The translations under genes were made by a program, and so were the position numbers. From positions 1 through 11,135 of the forward strand of contig DHFK01000181.1 in NCBI GenBank assembly GCA_002400365.1: a stretch of DNA of 11,135 nucleotides, given 5' to 3'. The DNA comes from Anaerolineales bacterium UBA4826 (GTDB lineage: Bacteria; Chloroflexota; Anaerolineae; UBA4142). Positions within the stretch are counted from its first letter, which is position 1. The number at the start of each line of letters is the position of its first letter. Below are positions 1 through 5,420 of this stretch, in pieces. A model generated the notes under the pieces. It worked only from the letters and a program-made list of their open reading frames with translations. It made no database searches and had not been told where the DNA came from.

Positions 1-713
1 TCTGCGACGATCGCCGCTGGCGCGGGTTCTTCGACGGCTGCAACCGGCGCTGGCTCTTCAACCGGCGCGACTTGGACCTCCGGTGCCGCAGCCGGGAGTT
101 CGACCGCTGCCAGGGGCGCTGGCTCTTCAATCGGCGCGACCGGCGTCGGCTCCGCGACCGGCGCGACGAAAACCGGCGCCGCGATCTCTGCCACCGGCGC
201 GGGTTCTTCGATCTGCGCGATGGGCGCTGGCGCTTCGACTTGCGCGACCGGCTCAACCGGCTTGATCTCTTCAACTTGCGCCGCCGGTTCAACCGGTTTC
301 ACCTCTTCAATTTGTGCGACCGGCTTTTCGACCACCGGCAGTGTTGGGGCGGCTTCGATGGCTGGTTCTTCGGCGGCGACTGCCAACGGCAATTCCGCGG
401 GCGCTGGCGCAACCGGCTGGACCGGCACCGGCGCGCCGGACTTGCGGGCTTGCCGCTTTTCTTTCTTGGCTTTCTTTGCTTCCGGCGCGGGCTGCGTCGC
501 CGCGATCTGTTCCTTCGCGCTCATGCGCTTCATAAAGCGCTCGACCTGCCCGGCGGTGTCAACGATGCGCTGCTCGCCGGTGAAAAACGGATGGCACTTG
601 TTGCAGACGTCGGTATGGATTTCTTTCTTGGTCGAGCCGGTCGTCCACGTGTTGCCGCACGCGCACGTCACGATCGCATCGGGATACCAACTAGGATGAA
701 TACCTGGCTTCAC
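1..713 (-). CDS. rpmE: Ribosomal protein bL31 with long Ala/Pro/Glu-rich C-terminal extension (partial, runs off left edge)
   Basis: bL31 is a zinc-binding protein of the large ribosomal subunit. The start is GTG at 713-711, giving the typical MKPGIHPSWYP opening; an in-frame TAG lies two codons upstream, so no longer start is possible, and an AGAGAGG Shine-Dalgarno stretch sits just ahead. Cys17, Cys19, Cys37 and Cys40 form the zinc ligand set of the C+ class. The L31 fold ends near residue 70, where a normal protein would stop. Here it continues through a Lys/Arg-rich linker (about 80-93) into at least 144 residues of EEPAPVA- and KPVEPVAQ-like repeats, still open at residue 237 where the window ends. 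It is the third gene of rplU-rpmA-rpmE, 93 bp after rpmA. The core call is secure; the tail's role is unknown. It could be disordered, as such composition usually is. Confidence 0.93.
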   Translation of the reverse strand, partial: MKPGIHPSWYPDAIVTCACGNTWTTGSTKKEIHTDVCNKCHPFFTGEQRIVDTAGQVERFMKRMSAKEQIAATQPAPEAKKAKKEKRQARKSGAPVPVQPVAPAPAELPLAVAAEEPAIEAAPTLPVVEKPVAQIEEVKPVEPAAQVEEIKPVEPVAQVEAPAPIAQIEEPAPVAEIAAPVFVAPVAEPTPVAPIEEPAPLAAVELPAAAPEVQVAPVEEPAPVAAVEEPAPAAIVA

Positions 714-742
714 TATCTATAACCTCTCTCGAATGACGCGTG

Positions 743-769
743 ATGGCTGTGCGTACTTCGCACAGTCAT
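743..769. other. Hairpin between rpmA and rpmE
   Basis: Arms at 743-753 and 759-769 can form an 11-bp stem with one G-T wobble around a 5-nt loop; the inner 7 bp (CTGTGCG / CGCACAG) are perfect. No T-run follows on the minus strand, so it is a poor intrinsic terminator. Lying 30 bases upstream of the rpmE start, it may stabilise or process the transcript, or tune L31 translation. The role is inferred only from structure and place. Confidence 0.5.
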
Positions 770-793
770 GGCGAGTGACGCGGAAAACCACGC

Positions 794-828
794 CACTCGT
801 CGCCCGTCACCCGTCACTTGTCACTCCG
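794..828. repeat. Heptanucleotide tandem array covering the rpmA stop codon
   Basis: Five consecutive 7-bp units related to CACCCGT run from 794 to 828 on the plus strand (for example CACTCGT, CACCCGT, CACTTGT). A partial inverted copy, GCGAGTGACG, lies at 771-780. The rpmA stop codon (809-807) is inside the array, so the last residues of L27 (about VTSDG) are array-encoded. The 7-bp period matches the arrays at 1094-1180, 2012-2053, 5348-5417 and 8121-8176, although the word differs. Confidence 0.65.
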
Positions 829-1076
829 GGGTAAACGCTAACCTGTTTCTGGTCTTTGGTAAACGGCTCGAACTTGACGGTGCCGTCAATTCTCGCAAAG
901 ATCGTATCGTCCTTCGCCAAGCCGACGTTCAAGCCGGGACGAACGCGCGTGCCACGCTGGCGGACGATGATCGTGCCTGAATGAACCCACTCGCCGTCAA
1001 AGCGCTTGACGCCGAGTCGTTGCGCGTTGCTGTCGCGACCGTTGCGCGACGAGCCGCCGCCTTTTTTGTGCGCCAT
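807..1076 (-). CDS. rpmA: Ribosomal protein bL27
   Basis: bL27 is a large-subunit protein whose N-terminus reaches the peptidyl transferase centre. The 89-residue product opens MAHKKGGGSSRNGRDSN, has the conserved GVKRFDGE and HSGTIIVRQRGT segments, and continues with PGLNVG and the DGTVKFE strand. The N-terminus starts directly with AHKKGGGS, so there is no cleavable leader of the Firmicutes type. ATG at 1076 has a GGAG site 7 bases upstream. It follows rplU by 85 bp, and those bases are filled by an inverted heptamer array. The final GVTSDG tail is unlike usual L27 ends and arises because the stop codon falls in a 7-bp repeat array. It is transcribed with rplU and rpmE from the promoter at 1510-1538. 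Confidence 0.97.
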   Translation of the reverse strand: MAHKKGGGSSRNGRDSNAQRLGVKRFDGEWVHSGTIIVRQRGTRVRPGLNVGLAKDDTIFARIDGTVKFEPFTKDQKQVSVYPGVTSDG

Positions 1077-1093
1077 GTGCTAACTCCATATCT

Positions 1094-1180
1094 GGAAGTT
1101 AGAAGATGGAGATTGGAAAATGGAGGTTGGAAGCAACCATCCAATTTCCACTTTCCAACTTCTAACTTCTAACTTCTATC
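1094..1180. repeat. Facing heptanucleotide arrays between rplU and rpmA, extending into the rplU 3' end
   Basis: On the plus strand 1094-1135 is six 7-bp units of a GGAGATT-like word (GGAAGTT, GGAGATT, GGAAAAT), and 1139-1180 is six 7-bp units of the opposite polarity (TTCCACT, TTCCAAC, TTCTAAC twice). The two arrays are imperfect reverse complements separated by 3 bases and can fold into a long hairpin between the two cistrons. The stop codon of rplU (1164-1162) and its last five residues lie inside the right-hand array. The same word occurs inside trmD at 2012-2053. Confidence 0.8.
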
Positions 1181-1479
1181 CCGAAAATTTCCAACCGCGT
1201 GTACTGCTGCCGATGCCCGATCGTCTTGCGTCGGCGGTGCTTGTTGCGATAATCGAAATGGGTCACCTTGGTGCCTTTGCCTGCGCCGACCACCTTGGCC
1301 ACCACTTGCGCGCCCGCGACCAACGGCTTGCCGACGGTCACCTGCCCCTCGTGCTCGACCATCAACACGTCACTCAGCGTCACCTGCTCGCCAACCGCGT
1401 TCGGCAATTTTTCGACGTCAATTTTGTCGCCGACGGTCACGCGGTATTGCTTTCCACCGCTTTTCAAAACTGCGTACAT
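1162..1479 (-). CDS. rplU: Ribosomal protein bL21
   Basis: bL21 is an rRNA-binding component of the large subunit. The product is 105 residues from ATG at 1479, beginning MYAVLKSGGKQYRVTVGD, the canonical L21 opening. A GGGAGG Shine-Dalgarno lies about 8 bases upstream, so this start is preferred over an ATG nine codons earlier. The central AGAQVVAKVVG strand and the basic KHRRRKTIGHRQQYT block near the end are family hallmarks. The last residues, IEVRS, and the TAG stop are encoded by a 7-bp repeat array instead of the usual short Lys/Ile end. It is the first gene of the rplU-rpmA-rpmE unit, which starts at the consensus promoter 1510-1538. rplU-rpmA is a widely conserved pair. Confidence 0.97.
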   Translation of the reverse strand: MYAVLKSGGKQYRVTVGDKIDVEKLPNAVGEQVTLSDVLMVEHEGQVTVGKPLVAGAQVVAKVVGAGKGTKVTHFDYRNKHRRRKTIGHRQQYTRLEIFGIEVRS

Positions 1480-1509
1480 GAATCCAAACCTCCCAATCAA
1501 CGGCAAGCA

Positions 1510-1538
1510 ATTATACTTGCGAACTTTGCTTTTGTCAA
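1510..1538 (-). promoter_or_regulatory. Consensus sigma-70 promoter for rplU-rpmA-rpmE
   Basis: On the minus strand a perfect TTGACA (1538-1533) and a perfect TATAAT (1515-1510) are separated by exactly 17 bp. Transcription would start near 1503, giving a leader of about 24 nt that holds the GGGAGG ribosome binding site of rplU. The TGA stop of trmD (1537-1535) is part of the -35 box. Such a strong promoter fits ribosomal protein genes. Confidence 0.9.
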
Positions 1539-2272
1539 AAAACTGATTTCAAGAATTCCCGGTCGTCGTCCGACAAATCCGCTTTTGCGATCAAGTCCGG
1601 GCGGCGCTCCAACGTGCGGCGCAGCGCGGCGCGCCGCCGCCACGCCGCGATCTGCGCGTGATTCCCCGACAGCAACACGTCCGGCACCTTCCAGCCGCGA
1701 AAATCGGCGGGGCGCGTATAGTGCGCGCCTTCGAGCAAGCCGGACGCGTGCGAATCGTGCGCCGGCGCCGCCGGATCGCCGAGGACGCCGGGGATCAGCC
1801 GCGCGACCGCGTCCACGACGACCATTGCCGGGATCTCGCCGCCCGTCAGCACGTAATCGCCAATCGAAATTTCGTCGGTCGCCAGGTGCTCGCGCACGCG
1901 CTCGTCCACGCCCTCATAGTGTCCGCAAATCAACGCGAGGCGCGGATACTGCGCGAGTTCGCGGGCGATCGCCTGGTTGAACACGCGTCCCTGCGGCGTG
2001 AGCAAAATGATGGGAGTTGGAGATTGGAGATTGGAGATTGGAAGTTGGAGAACCGACTCGACTGCCGCAAAAATCGGCTCCGGCTTCATCACCATCCCAC
2101 CGCCGCCGGCGTACGGATAGTCGTCGGTCACGTGATGCTTGTCGGTTGTATAGTCGCGAATGTCGTGCAGCGCGATCTCGATCAACCCAGCCGCGCGCGC
2201 GCGCTGGAGGATGCTTTCGTCAAAAACGCCGGCGAAGATTTCGGGAAAGAGCGTAAAGATGTCGAACCGCAT
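1535..2272 (-). CDS. trmD: tRNA (guanine37-N1)-methyltransferase TrmD
   Basis: TrmD methylates N1 of G37 in tRNAs with G36, using S-adenosylmethionine bound in a trefoil knot, and prevents +1 frameshifting. The 245-residue protein has the MRFDIFTLFPEIF start, YAGGGGMVMKPEP (about 54-66), LTPQGRVFNQ (91-100), CGHYEGVDERV (116-126), and the knot segment SIGDYVLTGGEIPAM (136-150). The catalytic Asp is probably Asp173 and the partner Arg is Arg158 in ARLIPGVLG; LSGNHAQI lies near 201. Length is normal. The surface loop at residues 74-87 is encoded by six 7-bp repeat units. Its usual partners rpsP, rimM and rplS are absent here. No Shine-Dalgarno is seen, and a TAGAAT box lies just before the ATG, suggesting a leaderless message. 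Confidence 0.97.
   Translation of the reverse strand: MRFDIFTLFPEIFAGVFDESILQRARAAGLIEIALHDIRDYTTDKHHVTDDYPYAGGGGMVMKPEPIFAAVESVLQLPISNLQSPTPIILLTPQGRVFNQAIARELAQYPRLALICGHYEGVDERVREHLATDEISIGDYVLTGGEIPAMVVVDAVARLIPGVLGDPAAPAHDSHASGLLEGAHYTRPADFRGWKVPDVLLSGNHAQIAAWRRRAALRRTLERRPDLIAKADLSDDDREFLKSVF
2012..2053. repeat. Heptanucleotide array inside trmD
   Basis: Six 7-bp units on the plus strand: GGGAGTT, GGAGATT three times, GGAAGTT and GGAGAAC. The array is 42 bp, so it is frame-neutral and codes for 14 residues (VLQLPISNLQSPTP, 74-87) in the TrmD loop before the LTPQG motif. The word is the same as in the left arm of the rplU-rpmA array at 1094-1135. Confidence 0.85.
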
Positions 2273-2278
2273 GGCGTC

Positions 2279-2308
2279 ATTCTAACACAAGATCGGCAAA
2301 CGCGGAAA
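2279..2308 (-). promoter_or_regulatory. trmD: Possible promoter of trmD giving a leaderless transcript
   Basis: TAGAAT (2284-2279, five of six matches) lies 18 bp after TTTCCG (2308-2303, weak). The expected start of transcription falls at or next to the A of the trmD ATG (2272). This agrees with the lack of any purine-rich ribosome binding site there. The -35 match is poor, so confidence is moderate. Confidence 0.4.
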
Positions 2309-2315
2309 CTGCGGT

Positions 2316-2344
2316 TTGCGCGTTCGCGTTCGGAATGATATAAT
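2316..2344 (+). promoter_or_regulatory. Promoter of the small membrane-protein gene
   Basis: A perfect TATAAT at 2339-2344 follows a weak -35 (TTGCGC, 2316-2321) at 17-bp spacing. Transcription would begin near 2350, so the leader is only about a dozen bases and starts almost at the GGAGG (2351-2355) ribosome binding site of the 2362 gene. It is divergent from the trmD promoter. Confidence 0.55.
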
Positions 2345-2361
2345 GCAAGTGGAGGAAAAAA

Positions 2362-2646
2362 ATGCCGTGGCGCAATTGGAGCGTGATTATCGTTTTGATT
2401 CTGGCGAACTATGTCGTCTTTAGCATTCTCGGCGCGCTGCTGTTCCCGGTGACGCCGCAAGCCGCGCCAACCCACGTGGTTCGACCGACGTTTACGCCCG
2501 GCCTCCAGCCTCCGCAACGCGTCGGCACGCTGACGTACGATTTTCTCTTGACCTCCAGTCCAACCCTCACCGTCACTACTACCGTTACGCTGACAGCCAC
2601 CCCACCGATCACGCGCCCCACGACTGCTCCAACACTTGCCCCGTGA
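2362..2646 (+). CDS. Small single-pass membrane protein with Thr/Pro-rich tail, function unknown
   Basis: I do not recognise this 94-residue protein. It starts at ATG 2362 with a GGAGG six bases upstream and a TATAAT box nearby, so it is probably expressed. Residues about 6-28 (VIIVLILANYVVFSILGALL) form one strong membrane helix preceded by MPWRNW. The remainder is rich in Thr, Pro, Val and Ala, ends TTAPTLAP and has no motif. The likely topology is a short N-terminus inside and an extended tail outside, resembling a linker or an O-glycosylatable stalk; this is inference. It is the only plus-strand gene in the window, is divergent from trmD, and converges on the aminotransferase with 44 bp between the stops. 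The coding assignment is good because of the promoter, RBS and helix; the role is open. Confidence 0.75.
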   Translation: MPWRNWSVIIVLILANYVVFSILGALLFPVTPQAAPTHVVRPTFTPGLQPPQRVGTLTYDFLLTSSPTLTVTTTVTLTATPPITRPTTAPTLAP

Positions 2647-2658
2647 TTAATCGCGCAC

Positions 2659-2682
2659 TCTGATCGTCCGATGGCGATCAGA
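2659..2682. terminator. Hairpin between convergent genes, possible bidirectional terminator
   Basis: Arms TCTGATCG (2659-2666) and CGATCAGA (2675-2682) are perfect 8-bp inverted repeats with an 8-nt loop. They lie in the 44-bp gap between the stop of the small membrane protein and the stop of the aminotransferase. There is no T-run on either side, so termination may be weak or need a factor. Confidence 0.5.
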
Positions 2683-2690
2683 CCACGCGA

Positions 2691-3890
2691 CTAGTTGACG
2701 CCTGGACTGGCGCGGCGCAATACATCAGGCAGCAGTCTTGCCGCGCGCTCCACCTGCGCGGTCGAGCAAGCAAAGGCAAAGCGAATGTGTCCCGCGCCGG
2801 ACGCGCCGAACGCCGAGCCGGGCGAAGACCCCACGCCCGCTTGATCTATCAAATAGTTGGTCATTGACCAGTCATCGCGCGTGCCGGCATAGCCAGGCCA
2901 GGCGGGCGCGATGCGCGACCACAAGTAGAATGCGCCCGCCGGCTTGAACGCCGTGACGTACGGCGCTTCGGCGAGCGCGTCCATGAGAATATCGCGCCGC
3001 TTTTGGTATTCGCTTGCCATCGCGCCCGTTGCGTCCTGAGGCGCGTTGAGCGCGGCGACTGCGCCGTACTGCGCGATCGAATTGACGCCGTTGATCGTGC
3101 AGCGCACCAGTTTCTTCAAACGCTCCAGCATCAACGGCTGCGGCGTGACGACATAGCCCACGCGCAAGCCGCTCATCGCATACGTCTTGGAGAGAGAATA
3201 AAGGCTAATCGTGCGCTCCTGCGCGCCGGGGAGCGCACCGATGCTGACGTGCGGCTTGCCATCAAAAATGACGTGCTCGTACGCTTCGTCGCTAACCAAC
3301 GTGAGATTGTGTTTGTCAGCCAGCGCCGCGATCTGCTCCAACGTGGCGCGACTAGCGACCGCGCCGGTGGGATTGTGCGGCGTGTTGATAAAGATCGCGC
3401 GCGTACGCGGCGTAATCGCCGCCGCGATCGCGGCGACGTCGTACTGATAGTCCTGCTCCGCGCGCAGGCGCACGGGGACCGGCGTGCCGCCGCCCAGCCG
3501 GATGTTCTCCCCGATCTCAGTCCACATCGGATCCGGCAAGATCACTTCATCGCCGGGATAGAGGAGCGCGCGGAAGACAATGTACAAACCGTTCATGCCG
3601 CCGTTCGTCACGACGATCTGGTCGGGATTGGCAACCTTTAGCCCATTCTGTTGCGTCACCTTGCGCCAGATGGCTGCGCGCAAAGCCGGAATGCCGGTGG
3701 ACGCGGTGTAATGAGTCAAGCCATCGCGCAACGCTTGCTCCATCGCCTCGCGCACGTGCGGCGGAAGGTCGAACGAAGGGTCGCCCGATTCCAGCCGCAA
3801 GACCTGGCGTCCGCGCGCCTGCTGCTCCAGCAACCGATCGCGCACCTGGACGATCGCGCCGAGTGAAACCTGATCTACAATGTGCTCCAC
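2691..3890 (-). CDS. PLP-dependent class I/II aminotransferase (aspartate aminotransferase-like)
   Basis: A fold-type I pyridoxal-phosphate enzyme of 399 residues that should transfer an amino group between an amino acid and a 2-oxoacid; aspartate, aromatic or branched-chain substrates are all possible. Visible hallmarks are SGDPSFDLP (35-43), TNGGMNGLY (95-103), NTPHNPTGA with Asn173, SDEAYEHVIFDG with Asp201 and Tyr204, SLSKTYAMSGLRVGY with Schiff-base Lys235 and phosphate-binding Arg243, and HIRFAFA with Arg370, which should bind the substrate carboxylate. The start is GTG at 3890, with GGGGG about 8 bases upstream. It has its own promoter (3975-4003) and an approximately 78-nt leader containing a strong hairpin, so expression may be attenuated. 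No biosynthetic neighbour narrows the substrate. The family call is firm; substrate is not assignable. Confidence 0.93.
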   Translation of the reverse strand: MEHIVDQVSLGAIVQVRDRLLEQQARGRQVLRLESGDPSFDLPPHVREAMEQALRDGLTHYTASTGIPALRAAIWRKVTQQNGLKVANPDQIVVTNGGMNGLYIVFRALLYPGDEVILPDPMWTEIGENIRLGGGTPVPVRLRAEQDYQYDVAAIAAAITPRTRAIFINTPHNPTGAVASRATLEQIAALADKHNLTLVSDEAYEHVIFDGKPHVSIGALPGAQERTISLYSLSKTYAMSGLRVGYVVTPQPLMLERLKKLVRCTINGVNSIAQYGAVAALNAPQDATGAMASEYQKRRDILMDALAEAPYVTAFKPAGAFYLWSRIAPAWPGYAGTRDDWSMTNYLIDQAGVGSSPGSAFGASGAGHIRFAFACSTAQVERAARLLPDVLRRASPGVN

Positions 3891-3917
3891 AATACAACCC
3901 CCGATAATAAAAATATC

Positions 3918-3959
3918 GGCGGTGCCGCAGGTCTCCCCATAGAGAGATGCGGTGTCGCC
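3918..3959 (-). promoter_or_regulatory. Leader hairpin followed by U-rich tract upstream of the aminotransferase
   Basis: Arms 3918-3935 and 3942-3959 pair over 18 positions (three G-T wobbles and two internal mismatches) around a 6-nt loop. On the minus strand the hairpin is followed after a few bases by GATATTTTTATTAT, then by a second 6-bp stem (CCGATA / TATCGG, 3901-3906 and 3914-3919) whose CGG arm begins the GGGGG ribosome-binding stretch. The hairpin lies between the predicted start of transcription (near 3968) and the GTG start (3890). It could be an attenuator or an RNA switch, or a dispersed palindrome that landed here. It shows no T-box signature. Confidence 0.5.
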
Positions 3960-3974
3960 TTATGAATTGCCGCT

Positions 3975-4003
3975 ATCATATCACAGCGACGGCAGAAGAT
4001 CAA
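3975..4003 (-). promoter_or_regulatory. Promoter of the aminotransferase gene
   Basis: TTGATC (4003-3998; four of six matches) and TATGAT (3980-3975; five of six) are spaced by 17 bp on the minus strand. Transcription would begin near 3968, about 78 nt before the GTG start codon. The promoter lies downstream of the structured element at 4023-4109. Confidence 0.6.
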
Positions 4004-4022
4004 ATTCTGGAGAACGCCCGCC

Positions 4023-4109
4023 GATAAATCGTGCGGGCTACCGAACGACGTCGGACAAGTCCGACTAGTCCCGTTCAGGGACGCTGTTCAGTGGCACGGC
4101 GGATTTATC
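4023..4109. repeat. Nested-hairpin palindromic element in the 3891-4158 gene-free stretch
   Basis: The outer arms GATAAATC (4023-4030) and GATTTATC (4102-4109) are perfect inverted repeats. Inside are GTCGGAC (4050-4056) against GTCCGAC (4059-4065), separated by two bases, and GTCCC (4068-4072) against GGGAC (4078-4082). The 8-bp palindrome GACTAGTC spans 4063-4070. The word GTGCGG occurs beside both outer arms. I see no reading frame. It could be a mobile palindromic repeat of the kind common in Chloroflexota intergenes, or a small structured RNA. The remainder of the 268-bp gap holds only the aminotransferase promoter and leader. Confidence 0.5.
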
Positions 4110-4158
4110 CCCGTGCGGACATCGCCCAGCCATCAAGTTTCTGAGCAGAGGTCACGAT

Positions 4159-5328
4159 TCACTCTACGCTAACCTGATCCCCCTCGTTCACGCCACTGAC
4201 GATCTCTGTGTCATTTCCATCGGTCACGCCCGTTTCGACGATCACATCGCGCGGGCTGCCGGGCGCGACGATACGCACCGCTTTGCGCGTGCCCACGCTC
4301 TTGAGCGCGCGATTCGGCGCGATCAGCACACCCTGCCTCTCGACGGTTTCAATGCGCAAGTTCGCGCCCATCCCCAACCGCACCCGCAAATTCCTCGGAT
4401 CGAATTCCACGACCGCCGCGTACACCGTGCTGCCGCGTTGCGTGGACGCCGCCGGGAAAAGCCGCGTCAACTTGCCGCTAAATTTCTCGCCCGGAAACGC
4501 GTCCAGCCGCACTTGCACCGATTGTCCGACCGCGACGTTCGCCACGTCAATCTCGTCAATCTCCGCCGCGATTTCCAGCGCGCTCAAGTCAGCCACCGTT
4601 GCCAGCGGCGTAAACGCGCCAACCAGTTCGCCCTCACGCACTGTGATTTCAGTCACGGTGGACGTGAACGGCGCGGTCAGTTTCGTTTGCGCGAGCGCGG
4701 CTTGGGCGCTCTCCAAATCCATGCGCGCGCTCGTCACCGCGTTCTGGAGCGCGTCGAGTTCCTCTTTCGTCGCGCCGTTCGTCAGCCGATTGAACGACGC
4801 GCGCGCAATGTCCAGGTCAGCGCGCGCGACCTGACGCGCGGCGTCGTTTTGCGCGGTGGGATTCGCGGTGTACGCGGCTTCGGCGGCGGCAACCCCCACC
4901 GTCGCCTTGCTCAATTGCGCGCGCGCGATGTCAATATCCTCGTCGCGCGGCGCGGACTTGGCGCGCGCCAAATCCAATTGACGCGCCTGCAAATTCAATT
5001 CGGCTTGCTTGACCCGTCGCGTCGTCTCATCCGCGCGCAGCGATAGAATGACATCACCCAAGTTGACGGCGTCGCCTTCTATTTTGCCGATGCTCTGGAC
5101 GATGCCGGACATGGGCAGCGACAGCCGCGCCGATTTTTTCGAACGCACCTTGCCGGTCGCGTTCACCGATGCGCTGATGTCGCCGCGCCGGACGATCGCC
5201 ACGTTTGCCGGCGGCGAGCCGGGCGTGGCGACGCTAAAGCTGATTGCGGCGAGCACGACAATGACGACGACAACGACGGCGACGATCGCAAAGACTCGCA
5301 GGTTGGGTTTGGGAATGTTGAGGTTCAT
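4159..5328 (-). CDS. Membrane-fusion/adaptor protein of HlyD-MacA-YknX type
   Basis: Adaptor proteins of this family link an inner-membrane transporter, usually a MacB-type ABC exporter, to the outside. From ATG 5328 the product is 389 residues; a GGAG five bases upstream supports this start, and 23 extra in-frame codons upstream are repeat-derived. Residues about 10-32 form one membrane anchor. A lipoyl half-motif (about 69-97, LSLPMSGIVQSIGKIEGDAV) and its partner (about 215-245, KLTAPFTSTVTEITVREGELV) flank an Ala/Arg/Gln-rich coiled-coil hairpin (about 99-215). A beta-barrel (about 246-325) and a membrane-proximal domain ending GVNEGDQVSVE follow. No ATPase or permease is adjacent on either side, so it is an orphan here, last in the cluster after the propeller-hydrolase. 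A 13-bp-stem hairpin precedes it. Cargo is unknown. Confidence 0.88.
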   Translation of the reverse strand: MNLNIPKPNLRVFAIVAVVVVVIVVLAAISFSVATPGSPPANVAIVRRGDISASVNATGKVRSKKSARLSLPMSGIVQSIGKIEGDAVNLGDVILSLRADETTRRVKQAELNLQARQLDLARAKSAPRDEDIDIARAQLSKATVGVAAAEAAYTANPTAQNDAARQVARADLDIARASFNRLTNGATKEELDALQNAVTSARMDLESAQAALAQTKLTAPFTSTVTEITVREGELVGAFTPLATVADLSALEIAAEIDEIDVANVAVGQSVQVRLDAFPGEKFSGKLTRLFPAASTQRGSTVYAAVVEFDPRNLRVRLGMGANLRIETVERQGVLIAPNRALKSVGTRKAVRIVAPGSPRDVIVETGVTDGNDTEIVSGVNEGDQVSVE

Positions 5329-5342
5329 GGGCGCTCCACATT

Positions 5343-5412
5343 GCAGAGGATGCAGGATGAAGGATGAAAAACACGCGCGCCATTTTCCATCCTTCATCCT
5401 TCTGCCCTCTGC
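5343..5412. repeat. Facing heptanucleotide arrays forming a large hairpin upstream of the adaptor gene
   Basis: Stem parts 5343-5349 with 5406-5412 (GCAGAGG / CCTCTGC) and 5354-5366 with 5388-5400 (AGGATGAAGGATG and its complement) are perfect, with A-T pairs extending inward. Both arms have a 7-bp period: GGATGCA, GGATGAA, GGATGAA from 5348 on the left, and TCCTTCA, TCCTTCT, GCCCTCT, GCCTTTG to 5417 on the right. The structure fills most of the 92-bp gap after the propeller-hydrolase stop and may insulate or process the adaptor message. Confidence 0.8.
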
Positions 5413-5420
5413 CTTTGGGA

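Noticed and set aside
72..722. Arg-rich plus-strand open frame opposite rpmE
   Set aside because: It is the codon-for-codon complement of the L31 gene and its tail, low in complexity (Arg/Asp/Leu/Phe), and has no ribosome binding site; a shadow in GC-rich DNA.
794..1180. CRISPR array
   Set aside because: The repeats are 7 bp with no spacers of uniform length, and no cas genes are present.
1120..1980. 286-codon plus-strand frame across rplU and trmD
   Set aside because: It lies opposite two well-supported essential genes, reads through the heptamer array and becomes an Arg/Pro/Ala-rich string without a domain.
3918..3959. T-box or tRNA-like element
   Set aside because: There is no T-box bulge consensus, no specifier stem in the roughly 78-nt leader, and no tRNA cloverleaf or T-loop.
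5329..5397. 23-residue upstream extension of the adaptor
   Set aside because: It is translated hairpin repeat; the ATG at 5328 has its own GGAG and is followed directly by the membrane anchor.
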